The notes under the pieces were generated by a model that had not been told where the DNA came from, did not search any database, and was given only the letters and a program-made list of their open reading frames with translations. Position numbers and translations under genes: made by a program. A stretch of 33,312 nucleotides of DNA, taken from NCBI GenBank assembly GCA_015680685.1, contig MNCI01024265.1:64001-97312 (forward strand). The letters run 5' to 3'. This DNA is from Gnetum montanum. Its lineage: Eukaryota > Streptophyta > Gnetopsida > Gnetales > Gnetaceae. This document shows positions 9,391-21,121 of this stretch, one piece after another (position 1 is the stretch's first letter; every line of letters begins with the position of its first letter).

Positions 9391-11070
9391 CTGAATGAAA
9401 ACTCATCCTTGAGTGAAGAAGAGGAGGAACAAGTTCCATACAAAATATAGAAAAGGTATGGAATTATTTACTAACATACAAACTAACTTAAATGGAACAA
9501 ATAGACTCCTAAGTGCCCAAGTGTACAAATTACAATCTTTTACAAAATTGGATGTTCATGACAAGAGAAGAGAACACCCTAGACAAAATTAACATCTAAC
9601 CCTCTGGAAGCTGAAGAGTGAGGAAGAAGATTCAATGATCATGAAGAGTCCTCATCACATGGTGCTGCTGATATTGCTTCCTTTGTGAGGATAGTCCCAC
9701 TTCTAGTCCATGCATTTCATCCATGCTTCCCATTCTAATCATAATAAAATCATGATTTAGTGTTTAATGTGTAACATATAGCTTTTAAGTACCTTGTCTT
9801 GTTAGTGGTTACACTTGGCTAGGTTGTGATTGTGATGGATGAATTTTGATAATAGTGTTAGCAGGAAGGCTAAAAAATATGGTGGAATAGATAAGCAATC
9901 AATTAGAAAATTTTTAAAAAGTTCAAACATAATAAAATACCTAAGGAGGATTACAGAATTTACAACAAAGACAATAAAAAGATTCCATTGAAGAATGTTA
10001 TGAAGGTACACACATTAGGATGTCATTGATGGGGCAAACAAAAGACTTTGATTGTAAGAATGTCTAAGGATAAAGAACTTAACTAACCCAACCAAAAGAT
10101 ATGCAAGTGGGTCCTCCCCAAGGTGGCCACAAGTCTTTTATTACCCTTGCATAACTTCAAATTGAGAAGTCTGTGGGCCTCGTGGATGATTAATGGTTAC
10201 AGAAGATTAAGTACAAAAACTTGGAAGAAACTACCTAAGAATGTTAACATATTAAACCAAGACATCGACCAAGAACATGAAATTGGTTGTTTGGTGAGAC
10301 ATGGAAAGCATAGATGGATGAAAGAGAGAGAGTGTGGAATGAAGTTATTGATTAATATTACATGAAGTCCCTTGTGAATTTCATGATTAAATGACTTAAT
10401 AAGATTCATCCTTAGTCCAGACCAAAATCAACCACATTCAGTAACCTTGCATCACCATTCTAAGACTAGTCCACCCCCCCTGAGACACAAGAGTACTTCC
10501 ACAAAACAACCACTATTCTGTATTAGAGACAAAAAGAGAAGTAGGAAGTGAGGAAGGGCCTTAGTTAGAGGGGACCTTCAGGCATGGGTAACATGTCTTT
10601 CGAGTCCCATAACCAGTTCTTGTAGCCTATTTATTTTTTCTAAGGGGTGTGCTTTGAATTTCCATTATTTATTTATTTTTTACATGAGAACCACAGCATG
10701 AAAATACTTATTCAACTTCCTTTTATTGGTTGACACAGAATAGTAAGAAATCCATGAAAACACACATGCATCGAAGTAAGCAAAAAGGCACAAAGAATAC
10801 TGAATCTCTTGAAGTTACACCCTATTCAAACCTTTGAATCCTTTCCAATTCAAAAAACTACCAAATTCACAAATTTGTTATAGTTTTATTAATGAAAAAG
10901 AGACTACACATTTCGAAAACAAGGAAAACCATAGATTTTGTGGATGGGTGGATGTTGTGGACTCATTCCCTATTGCATGAAAAGAAACCATGTCCTCATT
11001 ATTAGTAACAAAATCCAAAGCTAGAATCTAGATACCAACGATCAAATAACAACATAGATGAATAGGCTAA
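9391..11070 (-). mobile_element. 3' UTR of a minus-strand Athila-type element, truncated
   Basis: The reverse complement aligns in order with about 1.65 kb of the 3' UTR of the plus-strand element (about 27540-29210). Matching points: 10108-10122 with 28437-28451 (TTTGGGGAGGACCCA-like); 10530-10625 with 27945-28045 (CTGGTTATGG, CATGCCT, AAGGCCCTT, CTTCCTACTT); about 10815-10845 with 27705-27745 (GGGTGTAACTTCAAG-like). No open frame is conserved. The pol part that should follow is absent: beyond about 11070 I see no further match, and a copia fragment follows. Confidence 0.75.
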
Positions 11071-11422
11071 AGGGCCCTGGATCCACGAACTAAGCTTAAA
11101 GAAAATAAAGAACTTTCTTAGAAAAAGGACACTCTTGTTGAACTTTCTAACTTTTGTATGTATTCTATTCTATTATTTGTTCTATTATGAATGAATATGT
11201 GCTTCTAAAATTATATAGGCCTTCATCTCCCAAGAATAGATTTGGAGAGATAATTATGAATCTCGGAAATCACGGGGATGATCCTTATCATCATATTTAA
11301 GGATCTTCTTAATATGGAATGTCCTAAACATGGACTAGATAAGAATTACATGAATAGGATATCATCTTATTTAAAATAGATTAATAGATGAAATCTATCT
11401 AATTCTATTACAAAACATCTAA
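11071..11422. other. Unassigned AT-rich spacer
   Basis: This lies between the truncated Athila-type 3' UTR and the copia fragment. I see no gene, LTR or repeat here. It may contain the breakpoint that removed the coding part of the minus-strand element. Confidence 0.3.
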
Positions 11423-12394
11423 TCATCTAAACTGAGAAAGGTAGTTTACATCATATTGGATATTTAGATGAGTATTAGAGATATACATTAAACTATCAAC
11501 CAAGGATCTATATAGTGAAGGGTTGATAGATGGGGATTTGTCATCGTTGGTAAGTTTTGTATGAAGGGAAAGTGGTATGTCTGAAGGATTACAATTAATC
11601 ATGTCAAATTTCTTAATTAAGGATGAGGCAAATTTCATCTGACATATGGAAATTGATTTTGTTCTTTGGATAACCTTAAAATCCAAAAAATATGACATCT
11701 TCCCTAAATTAGACATTTTGAATTCCTTTTTCATGGCATTAAGAAAATTATTTCCTAATGCAATTGTAGATGAAAAATAGACTAAATCATCTAAATATAA
11801 ACAAACACAAATAAAATCATCTCTAGATACCTTTTTGTATATTGTTGTTTGGGACTGAAGATTGGTGAAGCCTTCTTGCATGAAAAATGCATGAATATGT
11901 GCATACCATGCACGTGGAGCTTTCTTGAGCCCATATAATGCTTTATGGAGCTTGTAAACATGATTTTGTTTTCCTTCGTCAATGAAGCATGGTGGTTGTT
12001 CCATGTAAACTTCTTCATTAAGAACTCCATTAAGAAATACAGAAGCCACAGCTAGTTAATAAACCACGTAGATAGCTTGTGTAGTAATGGCAAGAAATAT
12101 TCTCACAGATTCCATCTATGAAATAGGAGCAAAGTTATCATCAAAGTCTCTACCTTACTGTTAGATATAGCCTTTGGCAACTAGGCAAGCTTTGAATTTT
12201 TCTATTTGACCATATTGATTTCTCTTAAGTTTAAATATCCATTTTAAATTGATAACAGGATTACCAAACGGATGAGGAACTAGGCTCCAAGTGTTGTTTT
12301 TATTAATTTGATGTAGCTCTTTCTCCATGGCATCAATCCAATGGTTATCCAACACAGCTTCAATGATTGTGAAGAGGTGAATAGAATCTGACAA
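11423..12394 (-). pseudogene. Ty1/copia reverse transcriptase remnant
   Basis: Minus-strand copia RT read in one frame. Motifs in order: WIDAMEKEL and NTWSLVPHP; KWIFKLKRNQYGQIEKFKA with VAKGYI; GRDFDDNFAPIS; AVASVFLNGVLNEEVYMEQP; HKALYGLKKAPRAWY; CLYLDDLVYF, the catalytic YxDD box; and DSLMYISNTHLNIQYDVNYL near the end. At least four stop codons interrupt 12050-12175, and the sequence stops abruptly near the usual SRF position, so the RNase H is missing. Protease and integrase are not found upstream. It is a truncated, dead fragment and its lineage within copia is unclear. Confidence 0.92.
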
Positions 12395-12841
12395 GAGGTG
12401 GACACTATTGAGGTAGAAAGTGTGCCAATTTGATGAATACTAAGTGCAAATGTTGAATGTGCTCTTCCATCAAGTAAGAGTACACTAATATGTTGTCAAG
12501 ATATACTCCAAAATTGCTATCAAGCTCCAAGAAATCTACTCAGTCACTCTAAGGGACTTGATTTCTTACCCACTTTCATTCATCTTGGTTACCTGCAATC
12601 AAGGTTATGGTTGATATTCAAGAATTTTTAACTGATGATCATCATTTAGATATCTTCCAACTAGTCATTAATTAGGGTTTTGGGGGTAATCTCAAGCTAT
12701 GTAGTTTCTAGAATAGATGAAACACTGCATACCAAGATGCCCAGGAGGATTATTCATGGATCCTCTAAAGCATGGATGCTTGTCCTGAAACTTGTCAGAA
12801 TCTTTGGGATCCCATCACTTCCCATTACCCTAGAAAGAAGC
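12395..12841. other. Spacer between copia RT and gag remnant
   Basis: Too short to hold the protease and integrase expected upstream of a copia RT. Minus-strand frames running on from the gag remnant (about 12750-12850) show no clear zinc knuckle. No other feature is seen. Confidence 0.3.
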
Positions 12842-14022
12842 CTAAGAACCAAGGGTAATAGTAGAATGCTGACCCCAAAATTCACCCCCAAAATTCCTTC
12901 CACTAAACAAGCTTGATCCATCATTATACGTTTTTTCATTTTGAGATGCATTAGCTCCATTTTTATTTTGATTTTGAGGCTTTGAGTTGACCACTAGTTT
13001 GGCCATTAATTCAAGTGCTTTTTTGTATTCCAAGATCTTGAGGATTTTGATCTCATGCTTGGCCCAGGGTTTTAAGCCATTAAAAAAGAAACAAAACATA
13101 GCCTCATTATTCATCACTAGAATTTTCAAGACAACTTCTTAATATGTTTGAAGATAATCCTCCAACTTTCCTATCTACTAAAATTCTTTCAACTCTACCC
13201 ATGCTTTATTAATGAAAGTGCCTAGGTGGAAATTTTGTAACTAAAGCAGTTTTGAAGTCATCCCATGTCTCCACTAATCTCTAAGTAGTCCCTCACTTCA
13301 TATCTTAGACAATGCCAAGCCACCAGGTCTAAGCAACTCCTCCTAGGAATTGGAAGGTGATGCTGAGCTTCATTTCCTCTAGGTATTTATTCATATCAAG
13401 GATGCATTTCATCTTCAAAATAAAGACATTTAGAAGTTTATCATCATGATCATCTTTCTACATCTTTGGCTCTTTGGCTTGGAACTTATGGGTTGATCAC
13501 CTTGAACCAAATGTAACTGCCTTTTCTTGAATAGTCAATTGGTCCTCCAATGTCTCATTCCTCACCTTGAGCTTATCCACCTATGCCTCTAGGAATGCCA
13601 CCATTTGTAAGACATCACCCATAGAGATTTAGATGTCATTAATGACATCCTCCATTCATTCCACTTGATTTTAAGCATAAAATTATTGGTTTTGTAGAGA
13701 TTGTACTTAACAACCAAAGATATAGGACATTAAGCTTTTCCAAAAGGTTATCGTCCATTTTAACCAGCTTTGCTAGTGGAAAGTAACTAAGGATTACATT
13801 GTCAATTTCAAGGAGTTACCTCCACAACTCCTATACCTTGTCAAAAGAGTAATATTCATGCTCCCTAATAGGTACCTCATCATCATCATTTAGGTTTTCA
13901 TGTCTAGAGGTTACATCATGTGCTTCATCAAACACAAGCTCATCCATGTTGTTATGAGGGCCAATGCTAATAAGAGCCTAGTTAGAGTGGTATTTCTTTT
14001 TTCTCTTCTTCTTATATGTCAT
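12842..14022 (-). pseudogene. Gypsy-type gag remnant
   Basis: A minus-strand frame opens at ATG 14022 with a Lys-rich start and an acidic stretch (NLNDDDEVPIREHEYYSF). A Gypsy-type gag core follows near 13160-13400: FLGGVA-stop-TWWLGI, TWDDFKTALVTKFPP. It continues as KILVMNNEAMFCFFFNGLKP and KALELMAKLVV (12842-13129). Several stops and at least one frame change break it. The WW and KFPP pattern is that of a Ty3/Gypsy capsid domain, not a copia one, so it probably does not belong to the copia RT next to it. It contains no intact zinc knuckle that I can see. Confidence 0.7.
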
Positions 14023-15740
14023 GGTTATCCATGAACTTAGGCAATGAACCACTACAAATGTTGAACCACAAACCTTCAACTCTAGTATGGAGTGTAACAG
14101 TGTTGCACTTTAAGAACACCATTTAGCATTACCTGAGATTCTAGAAATAGTAATGAGAGGGAATGAACTCAAGATAGAATATGCTTCAAAGCTTAGAATA
14201 CCTACAAGAATATTAACCCATTAGTTAATGGTTAGAGGCACATCAAGTGCACCATAAGCAAGCAAATACACAACCATACTAACAAGATGCACATAGCCAC
14301 ATTAGCATACACACACGATACCTATCTCTTAATGAGCTAAGATGTATTCCTACTCTAATGCAACTAGCCTAAGCCCTACATTAAAGAGAAGGGCGGAGGC
14401 TTGATCCAAAGAGGCAAAGCATCCCCAACAAGCCTATATATCCTTTTGATGAGGTTCATAAAGGAATTAGGACCATGTAGTTCTATGGTGATTGTTAAGA
14501 TAACGTAGAACTCAATAGGATCTCCATACTTATTTAGCCCATGTTCTCAAGGAAAATAGCCTTCAATCCATCAACAAGCCATGTTTTCCTTTAGTGTTGG
14601 ACCCCAAAATAAATATATATTAAAAATAAAATTTTAGGGTATAATAGTAGTAGAGCACTACAAATAGGAGAAACTCCAAATAAGGATATTTTTATTGTAT
14701 TTGATTCATAAATTTTTTCATGATCCTATATGTCCTTTTTACAACATGGAAGTCTCATTCATCCACTACTTTTTTTACTTATCCGCCTACTTGGTGTAGC
14801 TCATATTTACCTTATTTTAAGCTAAGGTTCAAGGAAGTTTTACTTAAAGGATTTTTTCTTCATACATAGAGTTTCTTTTGTCCCTTTGGTCTTTAACTAA
14901 TTTTCTTTTTTATGTTGAAAAATTAGTACAAAGTTAACTCTTAAGGATTTTTCATTCTTTGTTAGTTTAAGATGATATCATTCAATAGCTTATGCTTCAA
15001 CTATAACCTCAAATGCATTTATATCTCTAAATAAAAAAAACCTTAGTAGGAAGTGAAGACTTGAGTGGAAGCTTCTAAAAGAGGGAAGGTCTAATTATTT
15101 TTGGAGGTTTCATAGGATCGATTATAAGGATGAAAACTTACAAAGATATCACTAGAACGGTTAAATGAAATCTATAATATTATGCTGAAGCTTCACCTTT
15201 TTAGTATTTTTTTATCTTTTTTTTTTCAATTATCATCATCATTATCATCTTAGCATTTTCCTTCCAATATGGGATTTGACTACATAAATAAAGCTAATTT
15301 TTTCATATTTTATATGTTTATAATATAGTTTATTTTAAAAGTCCATCATTGTAATAACATCCCAACTTTAGAAGAGAAGCCTTGTGTCAATTTATTACAT
15401 ACACTCATAGCTTGTATATCTCAAGGCAAGACAAATTTTCTAAAGTAGTGTTCAAGTATGTGCGAGAGCATAGTTGGTATTTTCATGAGATGCAATGCTT
15501 GAGAAAATATAATATCTCTTGGGATGATGCAATGGTTGAGAAAATGGAATATCTCTTGGAAGGATGTGTAGCAAAATCCTAAGCATATTTGCTAACTAGT
15601 CAAGAAGAAGGTTTTAACATAGATATCAACTAATATGGAAGGCAAGAGGCAATTTTATTTACACCACATTCGATCTAATAAACTAGATGTAGAAGCTCAC
15701 TATCTCTTAGGTTCTATTCCCATCAAGTATCAGAATGCTA
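14023..15740. other. AT-rich stretch, no gene recognised
   Basis: The part just upstream of the minus-strand gag start (14023-14600) may be its leader or LTR, but I found no PBS, TATA box or second copy. The remainder is poly-T rich and holds only short frames (for example 15382-15582) without recognisable similarity. Confidence 0.3.
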
Positions 15741-15749
15741 TTAGTAAGC

Positions 15750-15930
15750 TTTTCTTAATTTTTTATCTTAGAATTAAAAGTGAAAGATGGATTCAACTCC
15801 TTTGAGAACAACATATTTGTAGGTTGTGCATATGAAGAGCCCTTGAAAATGAGTTACATGTGTTTCTTTCTTATGCTATGACTACCCATTTAAGATTGCA
15901 TTATACTATTGCAACAAAAAGCTTATATGA
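15750..15930 (+). pseudogene. Possible LINE C-terminal remnant
   Basis: The plus strand encodes LRIKSERWIQLL, a stop, then EQHICRLC, a stop, then RALENELHVFLSYA. This follows the pattern at the end of plant LINE polyproteins: L-R-I-E, R-W, E-R-x-C-x-x-C, then E-x-E-x-H. The match is short and has two stops. It could be chance, but the order and spacing of the C-x-x-C and E-x-E-x-H parts argue for it. Confidence 0.4.
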
Positions 15931-18019
15931 TTTGTTTTTGATGCCTCTATTGGTGCTTGGTCAATTTGTAGAGTCTATCTTTATTTTTCATGAAAATGTA
16001 ATATTTTTCTAATAGATCCTATAAGTCTTTGAATGTAATAAACCTTCATTTCATTTTATTTCACATTCTTATGTTTTTTAAAAAACATTTATTTTCACTA
16101 TATTATCCTTAACCTATTTTTATGGCACACATGCACTAATTGCCCTATTTCATGCATCTTTCAATTTGGTCATATTGCATTGCAAAAGTGTAGGCTAGCG
16201 GTGAAGGAGAAAGTTTGTTTTGCTATTTGAAAATTTGGTAACAGAGTTGATTGAGGGCAGGTTTGCTCAAAATAGTCTTTCTTGGATGGTTGAGAAAGAG
16301 AGAAACATTAAAGGTTGGCAAATAGGTTTAACACTAATGGGAGGGCACAACACATTGATTGATTTGAGGTTTATAGTAGCAACAGAGAGAGAATATGCAT
16401 GTATCATAGATCATCATGTTATGTTAAATATGATAACCAAAATTGGCATTAGCAGCATTCTATGTGTGTAGGTTACCTTACCTTATGCTGAAGTTGCAAT
16501 AAAATTAGCCCAACAACCATTGACCACTGACCTTGACCACCGTTGCCTTAGCTTTCATTGTGTGTGTGTAGAGCCTATTAACTCCAACAACAACGGGCAG
16601 AAGGTTTTCTTTAGTTGCACAAATTCTTCAGAAGATCCCAAACATCAGTAAAATTGAGTCAATGATGCTTTAATATCTAACTTTCCATGTTTTATGCAAA
16701 ATTATTTTGTGATTTCTTCCATGTTTTGCTTAATGCACTTGAAATGGGAATTTCTTTGGTTACTCAAAAATTTTTTATATATAATGTCATTGTCTATTAC
16801 AAACAATATTTTATATCATAACACAAAATTTCAAACCAAGCCAATGAAGCTTTACGGTTTGTCATTCATTTAATGAGGTTTTAATATCAAACATGATGTT
16901 TTTCAAATAAGGTTCCAGTTTGTTATAATGCCAAATAACCATTGTAGTAGATTAACATCTTAATATTACATATTCAATTCTCAACTAGTTATAGTAGTGG
17001 AAAATAAGTGCATGCATGGATGTAAGGAAGATGAATATGAGCAGCCTTAAATCAATCATGAGCTTCGTAAACCTTATATTGTAATTGAAGTTGAAGATAA
17101 GTAACCAAATTAAACCTCAATCCCAAATCAAACTATTATAGAATATCATTGGAAAGGAAGAGCATTTTCAAGTTTCTATAGGTCAAAGAGTAACAAGGCA
17201 AGCTATAAGATCTCTCTCCAATTGCTCCGATTGATTTTGATTTTTAGTATTATTTCAAGAGGACAATTCCTAAATCACTAAATCTAACATATTAATATGT
17301 TGAAACATTAGAAAACTAATTACAACAATGACAAATACATATCCATATTTTTATCTTCTATCATCATCCAAAACCTCAATACTTATCCTGCTAAGCAAGG
17401 TCTTATAAGGGTCAGCACATGAGCATAATCCTAACCACTTCAAATGGTTGTGCCCAAGCTCCAATCCATGTCCTCCAACTTGAGAACCAAGCATGTTACC
17501 ATCACTCTAAATTAAAATCCCTATATTTTTTCTTTCCTTAAATAGCTTAAATTTACATTTAAAAAAACTCTCATTTAATATTTTTTCAAAATACATATAC
17601 ATAATCAATGTAAGAGTAACAATTAGATTGAGAATGATTTTAAGGAAAACAATAAATAAAAATAAGTAAAATTGAATTAGTATGAAGTAATAAAATTATA
17701 CTATAATTTGCAACTAGCAAGAATCGTTAGTGATGAAGTATCATATATTGAAAAGCTTTAGGCATATCCATTGTCTTGAGATTGATGAAAATTGAGTTAG
17801 ACAGTTGAGATATTGCATTTGCATTATCACAAGTGCAATATTGTAACTAGAATGTTATATCATAGATGGAATATTGCAATTGCAATGAATACATATAAAT
17901 ACAATTCACCTACTACATTTATGAAAATAGTTAATCATAGTGTAGCCAAACTTTATAAGATTTATTTCTTGACCCTTGTAGCAATTATGAGTGAATTCTG
18001 TGACATTTTTACTTAAGAG
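15931..18019. other. AT-rich stretch, no gene recognised
   Basis: Several short frames (such as 16220-16471) show no known motif and no repeat structure. I see no LTR, tRNA or promoter arrangement here. Confidence 0.3.
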
Positions 18020-18340
18020 GAATGTACTTATATTCCATGAGTAGCAATAAAGATCGAGATTGATTCCATTCTATTGTGTAATTTGACTTGGAAATGAATT
18101 TAATTTTCTGTCATTTAATTTCTAATGTAATTTAGATTAATGTTTACATTTTCATGCATTTTAATTATGGCAAAATGGACACGACCAGTTTCTAGAGTAA
18201 ACACATATTCACTTAGTAATCCCAACAATATTATTACTCGATTTTCCTAGTAGCTTAATGCTTGGTAATCATAATAGTGGGTATGTGAGTTTAGGATGTG
18301 TACAACAAACTAGGAATTGGACATTTATAATTGTAGGTTA
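18020..18340 (+). mobile_element. Eroded Athila-type LTR remnant
   Basis: Part of this stretch aligns by eye with the R/U5 of the 5' LTR. AGCAATAAAGA parallels the polyadenylation region, and GGACACGACCA parallels AGTACGACCA. TGCTTGGTAATCATAATAGTG near 18262 parallels GTTTGGTAATCCTAGTAGTG, followed by GTTTAGGATGTGTACAACAA. No U3 or border is left. Confidence 0.5.
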
Positions 18341-18559
18341 GCTCCAATTTTACTTTAATATTCTACCAACCTTCTCAAAATCTTGCTTAGTGAGATGAAC
18401 ACTCTAGCTCTATGTCATGATCCTTATTTATTAGATAAATTAGTTAATTTCCATATTTTGAATTAGTTTTATTAATTGCTAAACAATATCATGATCATAT
18501 GCCTCACCTTGAACTAAGCTAATTAATATGAGTTAACATGAAAATGTTAAAATTTTAAT
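18341..18559. other. Short spacer between LTR and LINE remnants
   Basis: No feature recognised. The minus strand may hold further eroded LINE sequence downstream of the RT fragment. Confidence 0.25.
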
Positions 18560-18944
18560 TTAGATTCAAAATTCATTTATAATTATAAGAGCATTCTATG
18601 CTAAGATATTTGTAAGAGAAATTATGTCCATATATTCATAGCCTATAGTAAAATTATAAATCTTATTAAGTGTGCCAACAATCATAATTTTTATTTTTTA
18701 GACATGAACTTTCATTCTTGAATGCCAACAAAAGTTATCAAGAGTATGGAGCATTTGTTGTAATCCTTCCATTGAATTTAAAATTAAGGTAACATCATCT
18801 ATATAGAGTAAGAGCTTGATAAGAATGCTTCCAATTTTAATTACAAATTGAGTTGGAATTTTATGCATCCACTCTTCAAGTTCATCAATAAAAAGGCCAA
18901 ATAATGTAGGATAAAGAAGACATCATTCATTAACACCAACAAAA
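18560..18944 (-). pseudogene. LINE reverse transcriptase remnant, cut by the assembly gap
   Basis: On the minus strand the frame reads GVNE, a stop, then CLLYPTLFGLFIDELEEW, then LLYIDDVTLILNSMEGLQ, then DNFCWHSRMKVHV, a stop, and KIKIMIVGT. This is the non-LTR RT core: the GxxQGCPLSPxLF box, the Y-x-D-D active site (YIDD where plant LINEs usually have YADD), and the downstream K-T-K-x-M motif. It has two stops. The upstream part would lie in or beyond the gap at 18945-19015, but I could not identify it there. Confidence 0.85.
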
Positions 18945-19015
18945 NNNNNNNNNNNNNNNNNNNNNNNNNNNNNNNNNNNNNNNNNNNNNNNNNNNNNNNN
19001 NNNNNNNNNNNNNNN
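18945..19015. other. Assembly gap (71 N)
   Basis: A run of N, lying inside or at the edge of the minus-strand LINE fragment. Confidence 1.
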
Positions 19016-20149
19016 AAATTGTTTAGATATCTTTTATCAGTATAAAAAATTTATTGATGCACCATTCCTTTTCTAACGACTTACACAACCAAATTCAACT
19101 TCTTTTAGATAGCATTCCATACTAATGGCCTTCCCCCATTTAATCATTTCTTTGTATAAATTATTTACATCAATAACTATAACATCCCTTAACTAAGCAT
19201 CCTCATAAATTATTATTGTAACTTGAACCTATGTCTCATACCTTATGGCAACCTTTGTCAATAGTGCTAATAATGGTTAGTAAAGATTGTGGCATTGTGT
19301 GACATGTGTAGTTTGTATTATTTTATTATTTTTCTTTAATATTATAGTAGTCTAGATTAATTTGATAGTTCTAATTATTTTACTATTCTTATTTTATTAT
19401 TAAACGTATGTGCTCTAACCATATAAGATTGTGTAGTCAAGTATCTTTGATTGATAAAATGATAATTTTGGGGCACTGTATGACATATGGCATAGTTGAC
19501 ATGATTTATTGTTATCTTGGAAATAACTCTTCTTTTATTTTTATTAGATAGTTATAACTTGGATGATGATGATGATAATTATGACTTGGCTTCCAAATGA
19601 ACATAGAGATTATTATATTATGAGTCAACATAGGATGAGATTAAATGGCTACAAACATGATTATATCATAAGTCAAGATAGGATAAGATTAGATGAGTTG
19701 TTAAGTCGATTTGTGATAAAGTCTCATACTTACAACAAGAACTATCAAGTTAGTTAGGAAAGTTTCATGTTAATAGAGGAGGGAGACTTGGTGATTTTAT
19801 GAGTAGAACATGGAAACCCACATGAACATTTGACATCTAATAGTAATTAGATGGATAGATGTTGGTGTAGTGCTACGATGTTCGTAAGCATTGTGGAGAA
19901 TGTGAAGCATTAGAGGGTTTTTATTGTAGTGGTAGTTGGAAGCACATAGTAGTAGGTTTTATGTTGTCATATGATAAGTGGTGGAGTATCCAACACCCAA
20001 CCATACGAGATATGAGTATTCACGAATGATCCTGGTCAAATTCCATAGACAAGGTAATGTGATTATGCAAGCAATTGGTTAGAGTTCGTGATCATTGTCT
20101 TCTCACATTAGCTAGTAAATTCAATGCATATGGTTTAACTCATAATGAG
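19016..20149. other. AT-rich left flank of the Athila-type element
   Basis: No recognised gene. An imperfect tandem duplication of about 50 bp lies at 19612-19700: two versions of ATTATATYATRAGTCAA, each followed by a similar GATAGGATRAGATTA segment. The short frame over it (19563-19757) is a by-product of this repeat. The Athila-type LTR begins at 20150. Confidence 0.4.
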
Positions 20150-20246
20150 TGATGAGCTGTGATATTGGGGCCACGATAGCGCATCCGTGATATCAGAGCC
20201 TCCTAAGCAATATCGGACATTCGATATCGGGTCCTATCTTGTTTCC

Positions 20247-20254
20247 TATAAATA
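20247..20254 (+). promoter_or_regulatory. TATA box of the 5' LTR
   Basis: TATAAATA, followed by AAAGGCAAGCGCACTTGG, which is well conserved in the 3' LTR at 29304. It sets the U3/R border about 30 bp downstream. Confidence 0.85.
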
Positions 20255-20431
20255 AAAGGCAAGCGCACTTGGTTTGGCAATAGTTAGTTAATTAGTCTTA
20301 GTCCCTTACCCGAACTCTTGCCTTTTTCCCTTCTTAGAGTTAGAATTATTTCTGAGTGCCCGCAGTAGGAGTCATAAAGCAAATAGATCCTTATTCGAGC
20401 ATTGTGTACCTAAGCATACCTTGTGGCAAAA

Positions 20432-20437
20432 AATAAA
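20432..20437 (+). terminator. Polyadenylation signal in the 5' LTR
   Basis: AATAAA in R, 178 bp downstream of the TATA box. The 3' LTR keeps AATAAA at the same place (GGAAATAAAGATG near 29490). Confidence 0.6.
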
Positions 20438-20985
20438 GACGAAATTTGTGATAAACCTTGCAGCATTCAGAATAGCTTATTTAATGTTATTTACAATTAT
20501 TTAATGCTTTCCTTAGTTAATTAATGTTCTCTCTCTCACCTTGTTAACTCTCCCAAGTAAGCACACTCAGTACGACCACTTTGGGCATGCGTGGAACACT
20601 TGGTAACCCAGTAACGATTAGCGTTTGGTAATCCTAGTAGTGCTGCAGTGGTTCAGAATGTGTACGGCAAGTGGGAATGGATGCTAGTATTAGGACTAGT
20701 TAGGGCATAGTCAATTAGTTAAATTAAATTAGTTACTTAATTAGTTCACTTCTCCCTTTGTAGCACTAGGACATAAAACATCAAAAAATATATGAAAATC
20801 ATATACCTCAAGTTTACTTAACCATACAATCGCGCTATACAAGTAAGCTTGGGAAGACAACGATTGACTAACCTGCCTAGGTTTTGTAAAGGCACATAAG
20901 CACCTAGTCCTTGGAATTTGACTAAATCTTGTGTGGATGCTTGTATTTTTATGGTTGAGTGTAGGGATACCTCGTTGCTCATCAT

Positions 20986-21003
20986 TGGCACCATTGTTGG
21001 GGA
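20986..21003 (+). other. Primer binding site, decayed tRNA-Asp type
   Basis: TGGCACCATTGTTGGGGA lies one base after the LTR end. Athila and related elements use TGGCGCCGTTGCCGGGGA, complementary to the 3' end of tRNA-Asp. The four differences (positions 5, 8, 12 and 13) are all C-to-T or G-to-A, and each falls at a CpG of the canonical site, as expected from deamination of methylated cytosine. Confidence 0.85.
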
Positions 21004-21121
21004 CTTTATTGTTTGTGTGCTAGATGGAACTTAGGAAATTCTCACATTGTTGGAACGAACCCTTAGGATTGGTTATCTTACAATTAGTGAACAAAAGGTA
21101 TTGCACACTGAATAGATAATT

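Larger units (their letters stand above)
20150..20984 (+). repeat. 5' LTR, 835 bp
   Basis: It starts TGATGAGC and ends GCTCATCA, an exact 8-bp terminal inverted repeat with the TG...CA ends of LTRs, and is followed after one base by the PBS. U3 (20150-20246) contains several GATATCGG-like motifs. TATA box 20247-20254; AATAAA 20432-20437. The 3' LTR matches its first 550 bp or so with indels. Confidence 0.93.

Noticed and set aside
19563-19757. Plus-strand 64-codon frame with repeated IMSQ/IISQ-type peptide
   Set aside because: It is explained by a short tandem duplication in AT-rich DNA, with no other support for coding.
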